A DNA stretch of 64,000 nt from Parasegetibacter sp. NRK P23 (GTDB lineage: Bacteria > Bacteroidota > Bacteroidia > Chitinophagales > Chitinophagaceae). Under the pieces are notes generated by a model, which did not search any database, was not told the DNA's origin, and saw only the letters and a program-made list of their open reading frames with translations. The DNA is taken from contig NZ_JAMDLG010000001.1 of assembly GCF_023721715.1 (NCBI RefSeq), positions 437,889 to 501,888 on the forward strand, read 5' to 3'. Below are positions 51,953-59,946 of this stretch, piece by piece (position 1 is the first letter of the stretch; every line of letters begins with the position of its first letter). The position numbers were made by a program, and so were the translations under genes.

Positions 51953-52605
51953 ATGACCATTTCCGGAACGGCATCAGCAGCGATCAGCCGACCGGCCGTT
52001 TTAGCCCGGATTTCTTCTACTGAAATACCCGGAGCCCGCTCGAGTAAGCGGAACCCATCCGGGGTAACATCCAGTACGGCCAGTTCCGTCACGATCTTCT
52101 TAACGCAACCCACGCCTGTTAAAGGAAGGGTGCAGGATGGCAGTAATTTGGACTCCCCTTTAGGATTGGTGTGCATCATGGCGACAATTATATTCCGGGC
52201 ACTCGCCACCAGGTCCATAGCGCCACCCATGCCTTTCACCATTTTACCGGGTATCTTCCAGTTGGCAATATCACCCGTGTCGCTTACTTCCATCGCGCCC
52301 AAAACGGTGAGGTCCACCTTCCCGGCACGGATCATACCAAAACTTTCAGCGCTGTCGAAAAAGACACCGCCTTTGATTACCGTAACGGTTTCTTTTCCGG
52401 CGTTGATCAGATCCGCATCCACTGCCGCCTCATCGGGATAGGGTCCCATCCCCAGCATCCCATTTTCACTCTGCAGCATGATGTTCACGCCTTCAGGAAT
52501 ATAGTTCGCCACCAGGGTCGGAATACCGATGCCAAGGTTTACATACATCCCATCTTTCAGTTCCTGCGCGATCCTTTTCGCGATACCAAATTTATCAAGT
52601 GCCAT
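51949..52605 (-). CDS. scoB: 3-oxoacid CoA-transferase subunit B
   Basis: 218 aa. Beta subunit of the succinyl-CoA:3-oxoacid (acetoacetate) CoA-transferase type. [35 protein letters not shown] holds the catalytic Glu (SENG). [32 protein letters not shown] is also typical. Last gene of a three-gene minus-strand operon with scoA, from which it is separated by an unrelated 246-aa gene. The exact acyl donor cannot be told. Confidence 0.93.
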   Translation of the reverse strand: MALDKFGIAKRIAQELKDGMYVNLGIGIPTLVANYIPEGVNIMLQSENGMLGMGPYPDEAAVDADLINAGKETVTVIKGGVFFDSAESFGMIRAGKVDLTVLGAMEVSDTGDIANWKIPGKMVKGMGGAMDLVASARNIIVAMMHTNPKGESKLLPSCTLPLTGVGCVKKIVTELAVLDVTPDGFRLLERAPGISVEEIRAKTAGRLIAADAVPEMVI

Positions 52606-52616
52606 CGATCGTTATT

Positions 52617-53357
52617 TTAGGAAGCGGCAATAGCGGCCAGCTTTCCGGTTATTTCAAATTTTTCGACCAGGTCGGTGCAGTAAGCGCTAAGTTTGGGGTT
52701 AATCTCGTTCAATACAAGGATATCTTCTTCCAGCAAACGGTTTACTTTCTCAACGGCTGTTTTATCGTCGCCCCATTCCAACAGCGTATTCTGGTCGTTC
52801 TCACGCTTATCTTTCGCATAATCATCAATGTCATCCATCAGGAGAAAAAAACTGATGAGGGCAAACCAATATTTGCATACCAGTTCTTCCTTCCCTTCGG
52901 GTATAGCCAGGGCATTAAGGGCAAAAAGAAAGGCGTCGGCCCTTCGCAAGGCCACTGCTTCCGGCTGATATGGCAATGCTGCATTTTGCCGGACAAAATG
53001 ATTGTCCATCAGTTCCAGCCATCTGGTGTTGCCTCCATGCCCCTTCGCCTTTTCATAACAATAAGCGAGATGTGCTTTTTCATCCGTTTCACCAAACTCT
53101 TCACGGGCAGCGCTGTGCAGCACGTCTTCAAAGAGGGCCACAAACGGGTCCGAAATCAATTGTTCTAACGGTACGCCAATTCTGTACAACAGATCGCAGA
53201 AAAGCGGGATGAACAGGTAACCGGGATTGTGCCGCAGGTACAACAGTTTTCCTTTCCAGTAGAGATTGCCTTCGGGAACTTTCTTGTCTACATAAAAAGC
53301 CGCGATTTCCGGTGCGATGCCAAAATTTCCGGTGAGATGATGTTTGCTCAGGAACAT
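52617..53357 (-). CDS. Unrecognised helical protein with a DDIDD motif, inserted between scoA and scoB
   Basis: 246 aa, soluble. Predominantly helical by composition. Motifs include YWFALISFFLLMDDIDDYAKDKRENDQN with D175, D176, D178, D179 and D183, which looks like the DDxxD metal/diphosphate site of class I isoprenoid synthases. No second Asp-rich (NSE/DTE) motif is clear, though GDDKTAVEKVNRLLEED follows at about 196. It might be a class I terpene-synthase-like fold, or the resemblance may be chance. The gene starts 9 nt after scoA and ends 11 nt before scoB, so it must be co-expressed with the CoA-transferase. Function unknown. Confidence 0.75.
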   Translation of the reverse strand: MFLSKHHLTGNFGIAPEIAAFYVDKKVPEGNLYWKGKLLYLRHNPGYLFIPLFCDLLYRIGVPLEQLISDPFVALFEDVLHSAAREEFGETDEKAHLAYCYEKAKGHGGNTRWLELMDNHFVRQNAALPYQPEAVALRRADAFLFALNALAIPEGKEELVCKYWFALISFFLLMDDIDDYAKDKRENDQNTLLEWGDDKTAVEKVNRLLEEDILVLNEINPKLSAYCTDLVEKFEITGKLAAIAAS

Positions 53358-53366
53358 GCAGGAAGG

Positions 53367-54065
53367 TTATTGGTGAATGGAAACGGTCCTTCTTTCTATT
53401 CTTTTTTCATAGTCCGTTCCCTGGAATACGCGGTGCACGTAAATTCCCGGAACATGGATGGCATCAGGGTCGAGTTCGCCGGGTTCCACCAGTTCCTCTA
53501 CTTCCGCAATGGTAATATTGCCGGCCCTGGCCATGGAGGTGGAAAAGTTCCGGGTTGTTTTACGAAACACCAGGTTTCCATAACGGTCTCCCTTCCACGC
53601 TTTTACCAATGCGAAATCGGCGTGCAGGGCCATTTCCATGAGGTGTGGTTTCCCGTTGAATGTTCTTATTTCCTTACCCTCAGCGATTTCGGTACCATAA
53701 CCCGCGGGCGTAAAAAACGCGGGGATACCCATGCCTGCCATCTGGATGCGGGTGGCCAGGGTTCCCTGCGGAATCAGGTCCACTTCCAGTTCGCCACTCA
53801 GGAGTTGTCTTTCAAATTCAGCGTTTTCGCCTACGTAGGAGCTCATCATTTTTTTGATCTGCCTGGTTTGGAGCAGCAGGCCGAGGCCGAAATCGTCTAC
53901 ACCCGCGTTGTTTGAAATACAGGTAAGTTCTTTTACGCCACTTTTAACGAGCGCGGCGATCGAGTTTTCAGGAATACCGCAAAGTCCGAATCCTCCCAGC
54001 ATAATGGTGGCGCCATTGGGGATGTCGGCTATCGCGGCTTCTGCATTGGCAACAATCTTATTCAT
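53367..54065 (-). CDS. scoA: 3-oxoacid CoA-transferase subunit A
   Basis: 232 aa. Alpha subunit: [51 protein letters not shown] is the typical N-terminal CoA-binding block, later [52 protein letters not shown] region is also standard. Works with scoB to activate acetoacetate (ketone/branched-chain amino acid degradation). First gene of the operon, 54 nt downstream of a DUF4296 gene on the same strand. Confidence 0.93.
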   Translation of the reverse strand: MNKIVANAEAAIADIPNGATIMLGGFGLCGIPENSIAALVKSGVKELTCISNNAGVDDFGLGLLLQTRQIKKMMSSYVGENAEFERQLLSGELEVDLIPQGTLATRIQMAGMGIPAFFTPAGYGTEIAEGKEIRTFNGKPHLMEMALHADFALVKAWKGDRYGNLVFRKTTRNFSTSMARAGNITIAEVEELVEPGELDPDAIHVPGIYVHRVFQGTDYEKRIERRTVSIHQ

Positions 54066-54119
54066 TCGGTTAGCTTATTTGGTGTTTAGTTGCAGGGCAA
54101 AGGTAACGGCTGCTCCTGG

Positions 54120-54677
54120 TTATCTTGGCGCCGATTTGAATGGCAGCTTCCGTTTCAGCAGCAGCGAGTCCCTGAGCTTTTTCAGTACTGTCGAATCTTT
54201 TTGAATTTTAACGGAATCGGCCCTTCGTTTGATTGAATCCGCTTTCGCGAGCGCCTGTGCTTCTTTAGCGGTTTTAATAGAATCGGCTTTTCTTAGCAGT
54301 TCCTTTTCCCTGTTGCCCTGGTTGATCAGAGAATCGAAAATTGTTTTGGAAAGATCGGGCCTTCCTTTGTAGAAGGAGAAACTTTTTTCGAAAGTCTGTT
54401 TATCGGTCCCGTGCATGGCGAATACCTGCTGGTACATTTTTTCCGATTCTTTCTCCAGGACAAAAGTGGAATCCGCGGCACGCTTTTCCATCGCGAGTTC
54501 ATCCACCCGAATCAAGTCCCAAAGCACTTCCTTCATTTTTTCAGGTGGTAATACACCAGATGGCAGGTCCCTGTTGCCGCAACTGAAAATAAACAATACC
54601 CCTATTGCGATAACCCAAACAGGTGTAAACTTCAGGCCATGCCTCGTGCTTCTTTCCTTGCTTTTTCTATGCTCCAT
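54120..54677 (-). CDS. DUF4296-family lipoprotein
   Basis: 185 aa. Lipoprotein signal with FIFSCGNRDLPSG (lipobox Cys about residue 33). The conserved region (VLPPEKMKEVLWDLIRVDELAMEKRAADSTF ... FAMHGTDKQTFEKSFSFYKGRPD) is the DUF4296 pattern, found in Bacteroidota beside DUF4835 genes. The C-terminal 60 residues are Lys-rich and coiled-coil-like (RKADSIKTAKEAQALAKADS). Function unknown; an outer-membrane or periplasmic location is likely. It starts 1 nt after the DUF4835 gene stop and is the end of the bamD operon. Confidence 0.88.
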   Translation of the reverse strand: MEHRKSKERSTRHGLKFTPVWVIAIGVLFIFSCGNRDLPSGVLPPEKMKEVLWDLIRVDELAMEKRAADSTFVLEKESEKMYQQVFAMHGTDKQTFEKSFSFYKGRPDLSKTIFDSLINQGNREKELLRKADSIKTAKEAQALAKADSIKRRADSVKIQKDSTVLKKLRDSLLLKRKLPFKSAPR

Positions 54678-54678
54678 A

Positions 54679-55599
54679 CTATTTCAATTCCTGTTGGTAA
54701 CGTGGTCCATTGGCTATGTCTATTTTCTGTAACAGATCCCTGGCCCGGTTCTTTTCGTCGGGCGGCGCTTTGCTGTACAACCGGATAAGTTCATCGCTTC
54801 TGCCCTGCATAAAGAACTGAAGTATCATGGAGTTGGGTTGCTCTGTATTTACCTGGTTTAATTTATTCAAAGCTTCCAGTACGCCTTTCCTGCCTTCGGG
54901 CGCCGCGGCATATAGTTTATCGAATCCGTTCCTGAAATAATCGTACATGGCATCGTGCACCAGCGTGTACCTGGCACTGAGTAAGTTTTCCGTGAGCCAG
55001 TACCGGTTGCGCATACCATCGAATGCTTTCCAGCCGGTGATGTCTCTGCTCTCCGGCGCGTTGTTCACTACGTTTTGCGCTTTCTGAAAATACACATCTC
55101 CCCCTTTCAGCGAGAAGGAATTGTAATCCATGCCCAATATGATGTATACATAATAAGCCAGTGTGGCCGTAAGGTTGGATGCGAGCGGATCGCTGCCCTG
55201 AATGCGGTTTTCGTTGAATTCAAGCGGGGTGAACTGCGCATAGCGGAAGGTGAGCGCATTGTCGAGGTAATTCACCAGCGGACTTAAATACGAAGAATTA
55301 TACACCGGCCTTGCGGCTTGTACCGTTAACGATGCTTTGAATGCATTGTTTTCCAGTGCCTGGTCGATATTGATGAGAAAGTTGCACTCAATTCTTTCCT
55401 GGGATTGAAAGGCATCGTTGGTCCATTTCCTGTTGTTGAGGAAATTGTTGAGCGCGGTTTGAAGGGTCTGAAATATTTTTTTATCGGTCTGCGAACTTAC
55501 ACGGTTAGAGATCACCGTTACTTTCGCACGAAGTTCCTGCGCACGAACCGAAAGGCCGGTTGCCAACAGGAGACAGATGATAAATTTTAACTTACGCAT
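54679..55599 (-). CDS. DUF4835-family periplasmic/outer-membrane protein
   Basis: 306 aa. Signal peptide MRKLKFIICLLLATGLSVRA, then ELRAKVTVISNRVSSQTDKKIFQTLQTALNNFLNNRKWTNDAFQSQERIECNFLINI region, a DUF4835 hallmark, and a conserved DYNSFSLKGGDVYFQKAQNVVNNA / GMRNRYWLTENLLSARYTLVHDAMYDYFRNGFD block. Function is unknown, but the family is nearly universal in Bacteroidota and often sits with coaBC and bamD. It overlaps the coaBC stop by 8 nt. Confidence 0.92.
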   Translation of the reverse strand: MRKLKFIICLLLATGLSVRAQELRAKVTVISNRVSSQTDKKIFQTLQTALNNFLNNRKWTNDAFQSQERIECNFLINIDQALENNAFKASLTVQAARPVYNSSYLSPLVNYLDNALTFRYAQFTPLEFNENRIQGSDPLASNLTATLAYYVYIILGMDYNSFSLKGGDVYFQKAQNVVNNAPESRDITGWKAFDGMRNRYWLTENLLSARYTLVHDAMYDYFRNGFDKLYAAAPEGRKGVLEALNKLNQVNTEQPNSMILQFFMQGRSDELIRLYSKAPPDEKNRARDLLQKIDIANGPRYQQELK

Positions 55600-56788
55600 T
55601 CAGGTGAGGCATTAACAGGTTCACAATATCCGTGGCTACATCTTTTTTTGATTTGAGCGGAAATGCTGTTTCCGTTCCATCTTTTCCAAAAACGGTAATT
55701 TTATTGGTATCGTGTCCAAAACCGGCACCGGCTTCGCGGAGCGAATTCATCACGATGAAATCCGCATTCTTGGCCGCCAGTTTTCCTTTCGCATATTCTT
55801 TTTCGTTGGTTGATTCCAGCGCGAAACCCACCAGTAACTGATCTGCGCTTTTTAATTCCCCAAGTTTTTTCAGGATATCCGGCGTTCGGGTAAGTTCAAT
55901 TGAAAAAGCGGCTTCCTGCTTTTTAATTTTTTCAGCGCTCACCGTTACAGGCATGTAATCCGCCACCGCCGCGGCCATGATCGCCAGGTCGGTAAACGGG
56001 AAATAAGCAACCGCCGCATCATACATTTCCTGTGCTGAAACAACCGGAACCACTTCAATACGTGCATCGTTCAAGGACTGCTGCACCGGTCCTGAAACAA
56101 GCGTCACTTCCGCCCCCCGGTTTGCGAGTTCCAGCGCAAGCGCCTGCCCCATTTTCCCGGAAGAATGATTCCCTATAAAACGTACAGGATCGATCCGTTC
56201 GTGCGTAGGACCAGCCGTAATCAGTACTTTCTTTCCTTTCAGTTGTTGGGTATGGAAAAAGAAATGTTCCAGTTCTTTCAATATCTCTTCCGTTTCCGCC
56301 ATTCTTCCATCTCCGGAAAGACCGCTCGCCAGCGGACCGTTGCCTACCTGTAAAATTCTCACCCCGAAGCTTTCCAATTTGGTAAGATTGTCTTTAGTGG
56401 TGGGATGGTGCCACATATCCTCATCCATCGCGGGCGCCACCATTACCGGACAGGTGGCCGAGAGCCAGGTGGCCAGCAAAAGGTTGTCGCATTGGCCCGT
56501 GGCCATTTTAGCGAGTGTATTACAGCTTAAAGGCGCTACGACCATGATGTCGGCCCACCGGCCCAGCATGACGTGGTTCGACCAGGACGCATTGTCCGAT
56601 AGTTCCACCAAAACCGGGTTTCCGGCGAGCGTGGAAAGCGTTAGTGGTGAAACAAAATCCCTGGCAGCAGGCGTCATTACAATTTTTACCTCGGCACCTG
56701 ACTTTGTAAGCAACCGGGTGAGGAGAATGATTTTGTAAGCGGCGATGGAGCCGGAGATTCCTAATAATATTTTTTTGCCTTGAAACAT
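55592..56788 (-). CDS. coaBC: Bifunctional phosphopantothenoylcysteine decarboxylase / phosphopantothenate-cysteine ligase
   Basis: 398 aa. Two steps of coenzyme A synthesis. N-terminal flavoprotein domain (about 1-180: ILLGISGSIAAYKIILLTRLL; VVAPLSCNTLAKMATGQCDNLL; the PAMDEDMWHHP substrate-binding clamp) followed by the ligase domain (about 190-398: KVLITAGPTHERIDPVRFIGNHSSGKMGQALALEL; LVGFALESTNE; KNADFIVMNS). Member of the bamD-rpoZ-coaBC-DUF4835-DUF4296 operon. Confidence 0.97.
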   Translation of the reverse strand: MFQGKKILLGISGSIAAYKIILLTRLLTKSGAEVKIVMTPAARDFVSPLTLSTLAGNPVLVELSDNASWSNHVMLGRWADIMVVAPLSCNTLAKMATGQCDNLLLATWLSATCPVMVAPAMDEDMWHHPTTKDNLTKLESFGVRILQVGNGPLASGLSGDGRMAETEEILKELEHFFFHTQQLKGKKVLITAGPTHERIDPVRFIGNHSSGKMGQALALELANRGAEVTLVSGPVQQSLNDARIEVVPVVSAQEMYDAAVAYFPFTDLAIMAAAVADYMPVTVSAEKIKKQEAAFSIELTRTPDILKKLGELKSADQLLVGFALESTNEKEYAKGKLAAKNADFIVMNSLREAGAGFGHDTNKITVFGKDGTETAFPLKSKKDVATDIVNLLMPHLNA

Positions 56789-56804
56789 GTGGGTGAGGCT
56801 TAAA

Positions 56805-56831
56805 ACAAAAAAGCGACCGGGAAGGCCGCTT
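56805..56831 (-). terminator. Hairpin between rpoZ and coaBC
   Basis: On the minus strand AAGCGGCC pairs with GGTCGCTT (one G-U pair) around a 5-nt loop, followed by TTTTTTG. It lies 37 nt after the rpoZ stop and just before the coaBC start, so it may lower rather than stop expression of the downstream genes. Confidence 0.65.
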
Positions 56832-56867
56832 GAAATTAGTTATTATATCGTAAATGAAATCAAAAAA

Positions 56868-57209
56868 TCAGCTGAACAGGTCGTCGTTGTTCTTCCTGTG
56901 GTAGATTTTTTCGTCCATGAACTCCTGGGTAGCGAGCAACGCAGGGTTCGGCATTCTTTCGTAGGCGCGTGAAATTTCGATCTGCTCCTTATTCTCGTGA
57001 ATTTCTTCCAGGCTATCGGTATGGCTTGCGAACTCTTCCAGTTTGTTGTGCAGTTCTTCTTTCAGCGCAATATTGATCTGGTTGGCTCTTTTAGCGATGA
57101 TGGTGATAGACTCGTATAAGTTACCGGTTCTGTTCTTGATCTCGAGCAGACTTTTGGTTTCCACCACGTTGCTGGTATTAGCGCCCAGTTGTCTTCTTAA
57201 CTTGCTCAT
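56868..57209 (-). CDS. rpoZ: RNA polymerase omega subunit (Bacteroidota type)
   Basis: 113 aa. Small Rpb6/omega protein; the core LLEIKNRTGNLYESITIIAKRANQINIALKEELHNKLEEFASHTD is typical of Bacteroidota RpoZ, with the tail SRAYERMPNPALLATQEFMDEKIYHRK. Its start overlaps the end of bamD by 32 nt in another frame, so the two are translationally linked. Bacteroidota omega is longer than that of E. coli and lacks close sequence similarity, so identity rests on family pattern and gene order. Confidence 0.9.
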   Translation of the reverse strand: MSKLRRQLGANTSNVVETKSLLEIKNRTGNLYESITIIAKRANQINIALKEELHNKLEEFASHTDSLEEIHENKEQIEISRAYERMPNPALLATQEFMDEKIYHRKNNDDLFS

Positions 57210-57999
57210 TTGTAACTGCGTTTATATTATTTTGGGACAAAGTTAAATATCTTTTTGCTTCCGGCAATAACTTACTCTCCGGGAAGCGGTCTGAGAAGTC
57301 ATTCACTTCTCCGATTACCTGTTCAAAACGTTCTCTTTTTTTCTCCGGAATACTCATTGAAGCGAACTGGTAGTAAGATTTGATGACCTGTATCTTGTAT
57401 TCTTCGCTTTTATACGAATCGGGGAAATTGTTCATCAAAGCCGTGAAAGCGATACCTGCGGCCCTGTATTGCCCTACGTTATAATACAGTTCAGCATTCC
57501 TGTATTCCTTCAGTTCCAGTTTCGCACGGCACTCATCGATGATAGCCGTAGCTTCTTTTACTTTTTCAGAACCCGGGTGGGTATTGATAAAAGTCTGCAT
57601 CATGTTCATGGCCTTATAAGTATTGGCCTGATCCAGTTCAACTTTGGGGGACTGTTTATAATAACTGAACGCCCGCATAAAATCCATTTCTTCGGCCCTC
57701 GGAGAAGTAGGGAATACTTCCAGGAATCCTTTAAAATAGTTTTCGGCGCTCAGGTAATCGCGCATATTGTAAAAGCTGTAGGCGAACTTATAGTAAAGAT
57801 CTTCAAACTTTTCAGTGCCTTTGAAAACGGGGAACAGCTCCTCGTACAGTTGCTGCGCGTAGTAATACTTTTTCTTTTCGAAATAAGTATCGGCCATTTT
57901 GAGTTTGTACTCATAGTCGGTACTTTTCTGCACCTTGCTGAATTTGGAGCAGGAGCTGAACAGGAGAACGGCCGCAAGAAGACTGAAGAATGATCTCAT
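57178..57999 (-). CDS. bamD: Outer membrane protein assembly factor BamD
   Basis: 273 aa from the ATG at 57999. TPR lipoprotein of the BAM complex that inserts barrels such as SprA and OmpA proteins. Lipobox in LFSSCSKF (Cys about 17), then TPR motifs: YEYKLKMADTYFEKKKYYYAQQLYEEL, LYYKFAYSFYNMRDYLSAENYFKGFLEVFPTSPRAEEMDF and later ESKLLPEAKRYL. A longer frame starts at 58029 but that lies before the -7 box (58008-58015), so the ATG at 57999 is preferred. First gene of the operon with rpoZ. Confidence 0.94.
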   Translation of the reverse strand: MRSFFSLLAAVLLFSSCSKFSKVQKSTDYEYKLKMADTYFEKKKYYYAQQLYEELFPVFKGTEKFEDLYYKFAYSFYNMRDYLSAENYFKGFLEVFPTSPRAEEMDFMRAFSYYKQSPKVELDQANTYKAMNMMQTFINTHPGSEKVKEATAIIDECRAKLELKEYRNAELYYNVGQYRAAGIAFTALMNNFPDSYKSEEYKIQVIKSYYQFASMSIPEKKRERFEQVIGEVNDFSDRFPESKLLPEAKRYLTLSQNNINAVTNEQVKKTTGR

Positions 58000-58007
58000 A
58001 AAGTCGG

Positions 58008-58015
58008 CAAAGTTA
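58008..58015 (-). promoter_or_regulatory. -7 box of the bamD operon
   Basis: TAACTTTG on the minus strand, a perfect TAnnTTTG, eight bases before the ATG at 57999. It places the transcript start close to this ATG and rules out the upstream in-frame start at 58029. Confidence 0.6.
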
Positions 58016-58080
58016 AAATATTTCTTCAAATATGTAGGAAATTCCGTGGCGAACAGGTAGGCTTGCCGTTAATTAAATGA

Positions 58081-58112
58081 TAAAAAGCCCTCCTTTAAAA
58101 GGAGGGCTTTTT
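58081..58112. terminator. Strong bidirectional terminator after the OmpA-family gene
   Basis: Stem GCCCTCCTT (58087-58095) / AAGGAGGGC (58099-58107) flanked by AAAAA and TTTTT, 22 nt past the stop of the minus-strand OmpA-family gene. Confidence 0.85.
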
Positions 58113-58134
58113 CTATGAGAGGCAAAAAGTCTGC

Positions 58135-59772
58135 TTATTTTCTTCTCAGATTAGGGTGTGGAGCAGGCACGTTGTTCGGGCCTTCTTCGTTGGAACCATC
58201 ACGCAGGTCAACAGTGTTCGGGTCACCACCGGCTTCACCATATTTGAATACGAAGCGGTCGTTGCTGATACCTTCTTTCTCAACGAGGTAGTTGATAACA
58301 GCGTTTACGCGATCCCAGCTCAGCTGTTGAGCGGATTTGTTGGCATCACCGTAACCTACCACGGCAACTTTACAGTTGGGGTTGTTGCGGATTTTAGCGG
58401 CAACACCGGCGAGAACAGCTTGTGCGTCCTGGCTCAGTTTAACGTTTCTGCCAGTGAAGGATACGCTGGGCAGGTCACCGATACCGCAACCACCGAAGTT
58501 ACCTTTAGCGATCAGGTCTCTCAGTTCAGCGCAGCAGGCTGGCTCTGGGCATTTACCTACACCGTCAGCGTCAACAGGCTGGCATTGTGTTGGAGTAACC
58601 AGTTCCTTGTCTTTGTAGTCAGGTACACCGTCACCATCAGTATCGCGGCTAACACCGTGAGAATCAACGGGAGCACCGGCAGGAGTGTTAGGCTCCTGGT
58701 CGAATTGGTCGGTAACACCGTCGCCGTCAGCATCGTCCAATACTGGCTTGGGCAGCTTCATGTGGCGGGGAGCGTTGATTTCGTTGTAAGCGTAATCCAG
58801 CGGGTTCAGCCACCACAAAGGAGCTACACGTTTAGTGGCGCTTCCAATGTTGAAGTTCAGACCTACGCTGAAGAAGTTCATGAAGTCCTTGTCAGGAGTA
58901 AGGATGTTGTTGGCAACACCTACGTTCTGGTAGCGCTGACCATCCAACAGGTCATCACCAGTGAAAGTGAGGCGATCTTCAAATGCCAGGCTTACGCGCT
59001 TACCGAGACGGAAAGCCATACCCAGACCAACTGTAGCGGAAGGGTTGAATCTTTCTTTGAAGAGTTCACCCTGACCGTCATCTTCTCCTTTGGTATCGTA
59101 GTCTCCATCGAGAAGATCTTTCAGGGCATCTTTTGTATCTTTTCTATTGTCAAAATCGTTCCCGTTGATCCCGGCATAGTTATACAGTGTAGTTCCATTG
59201 TAGAGATCGTGGTAAGTCTTGGAAATAGTTCCACCGATACCACCGAATATGTAACCAATAAAATTAGATTGCTTCTTGTGGAAACGGATATTATTGAAAG
59301 TCACAACACCCTGGATACCAAGATCCTGAACGCGGGTTCTGTAGTTGTCGAATGCGGTAGCATTGGCTGGCTGACCATATCCTGCTGTACGTTGCGCAGT
59401 GGAGAAACCAGCGGTTCTTTCTTTCCAATTCAATCCTTTACCCATACCCCACATGTATTCCATACGGAGGGCGAATACATAACCGAGGTCTTTTTTAACG
59501 TGAACACCGAAGCCTGGAGTTGGCATTACGGAAGGAACATCACCAATGATGTTGAACAAACCACCTTTTACACCAAATTCCCACTGGCTCCTCGGCTTGG
59601 CGGGGAAGCTGTAAGAATTGTTCATGAATTCGTTGTGCTGTGGAAGTCTTTTCGCAGGAATAACAGAGGAGTCCATTACATCGTATCCAGTGCCGGATTT
59701 CTCCTGGGCAAAGGAGCCAGATGTAACGAGGCACAAAAGCCCGAATAAAAATTTGTACTTTTTGCTTACCAT
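58135..59772 (-). CDS. OmpA-family outer-membrane protein with thrombospondin type 3 repeats
   Basis: 545 aa. Signal peptide MVSKKYKFLFGLLCLVTSGSFA. Residues about 50-330 look like an outer-membrane beta-barrel (SQWEFGVKGGLFNIIGDVPS; GYIFGGIGGTIS; ATVGLGMAFRLGKRVSLAFED). About 345-400 are calcium-binding TSP3 repeats (DADGDGVTDQFDQEPNT; DTDGDGVPDYKDKE), then a Cys-rich segment (CPEPACCAELRD). The C-terminal OmpA-like domain is atypical: VAVVGYGDANKSAQQLSWDRVNAVINYL replaces the usual GHTDxxG...LSxxRA motif, so peptidoglycan binding is uncertain. A canonical promoter and a strong terminator frame it; codon use looks like that of a highly expressed gene. Confidence 0.9.
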   Translation of the reverse strand: MVSKKYKFLFGLLCLVTSGSFAQEKSGTGYDVMDSSVIPAKRLPQHNEFMNNSYSFPAKPRSQWEFGVKGGLFNIIGDVPSVMPTPGFGVHVKKDLGYVFALRMEYMWGMGKGLNWKERTAGFSTAQRTAGYGQPANATAFDNYRTRVQDLGIQGVVTFNNIRFHKKQSNFIGYIFGGIGGTISKTYHDLYNGTTLYNYAGINGNDFDNRKDTKDALKDLLDGDYDTKGEDDGQGELFKERFNPSATVGLGMAFRLGKRVSLAFEDRLTFTGDDLLDGQRYQNVGVANNILTPDKDFMNFFSVGLNFNIGSATKRVAPLWWLNPLDYAYNEINAPRHMKLPKPVLDDADGDGVTDQFDQEPNTPAGAPVDSHGVSRDTDGDGVPDYKDKELVTPTQCQPVDADGVGKCPEPACCAELRDLIAKGNFGGCGIGDLPSVSFTGRNVKLSQDAQAVLAGVAAKIRNNPNCKVAVVGYGDANKSAQQLSWDRVNAVINYLVEKEGISNDRFVFKYGEAGGDPNTVDLRDGSNEEGPNNVPAPHPNLRRK

Positions 59773-59816
59773 AACTTATTATTGTTAAGTGTTTAAAAAT
59801 GGGCCATTTAGTTCGG

Positions 59817-59847
59817 CAAAAATATATATAGTACCTTAATTACCAAA
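59817..59847 (-). promoter_or_regulatory. Canonical promoter of the OmpA-family gene
   Basis: On the minus strand: TTTG (59844-59847), 19 nt, TATTTTTG (59817-59824), a full match to TTTG-N19-TAnnTTTG. The leader would be about 40 nt before the ATG at 59772, and it is AT-rich, which favours translation in Bacteroidota. Confidence 0.75.
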
Positions 59848-59946
59848 TTTTTTGTTGACTAACAAGGCTCTACGCAATTTTTATACCCGCTTTCAGCAAC
59901 TTTACCACTAACTTGCAGCACGGTCATCCCTAACAGGCACAAATAC

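Noticed and set aside
58156-59748. A 530-codon open frame antisense to the OmpA-family gene
   Set aside because: The minus-strand gene has a signal peptide, known domains, promoter and terminator. The antisense frame has no recognisable domain; it stays open because the real gene's codon bias avoids triplets that read as stops on the other strand.
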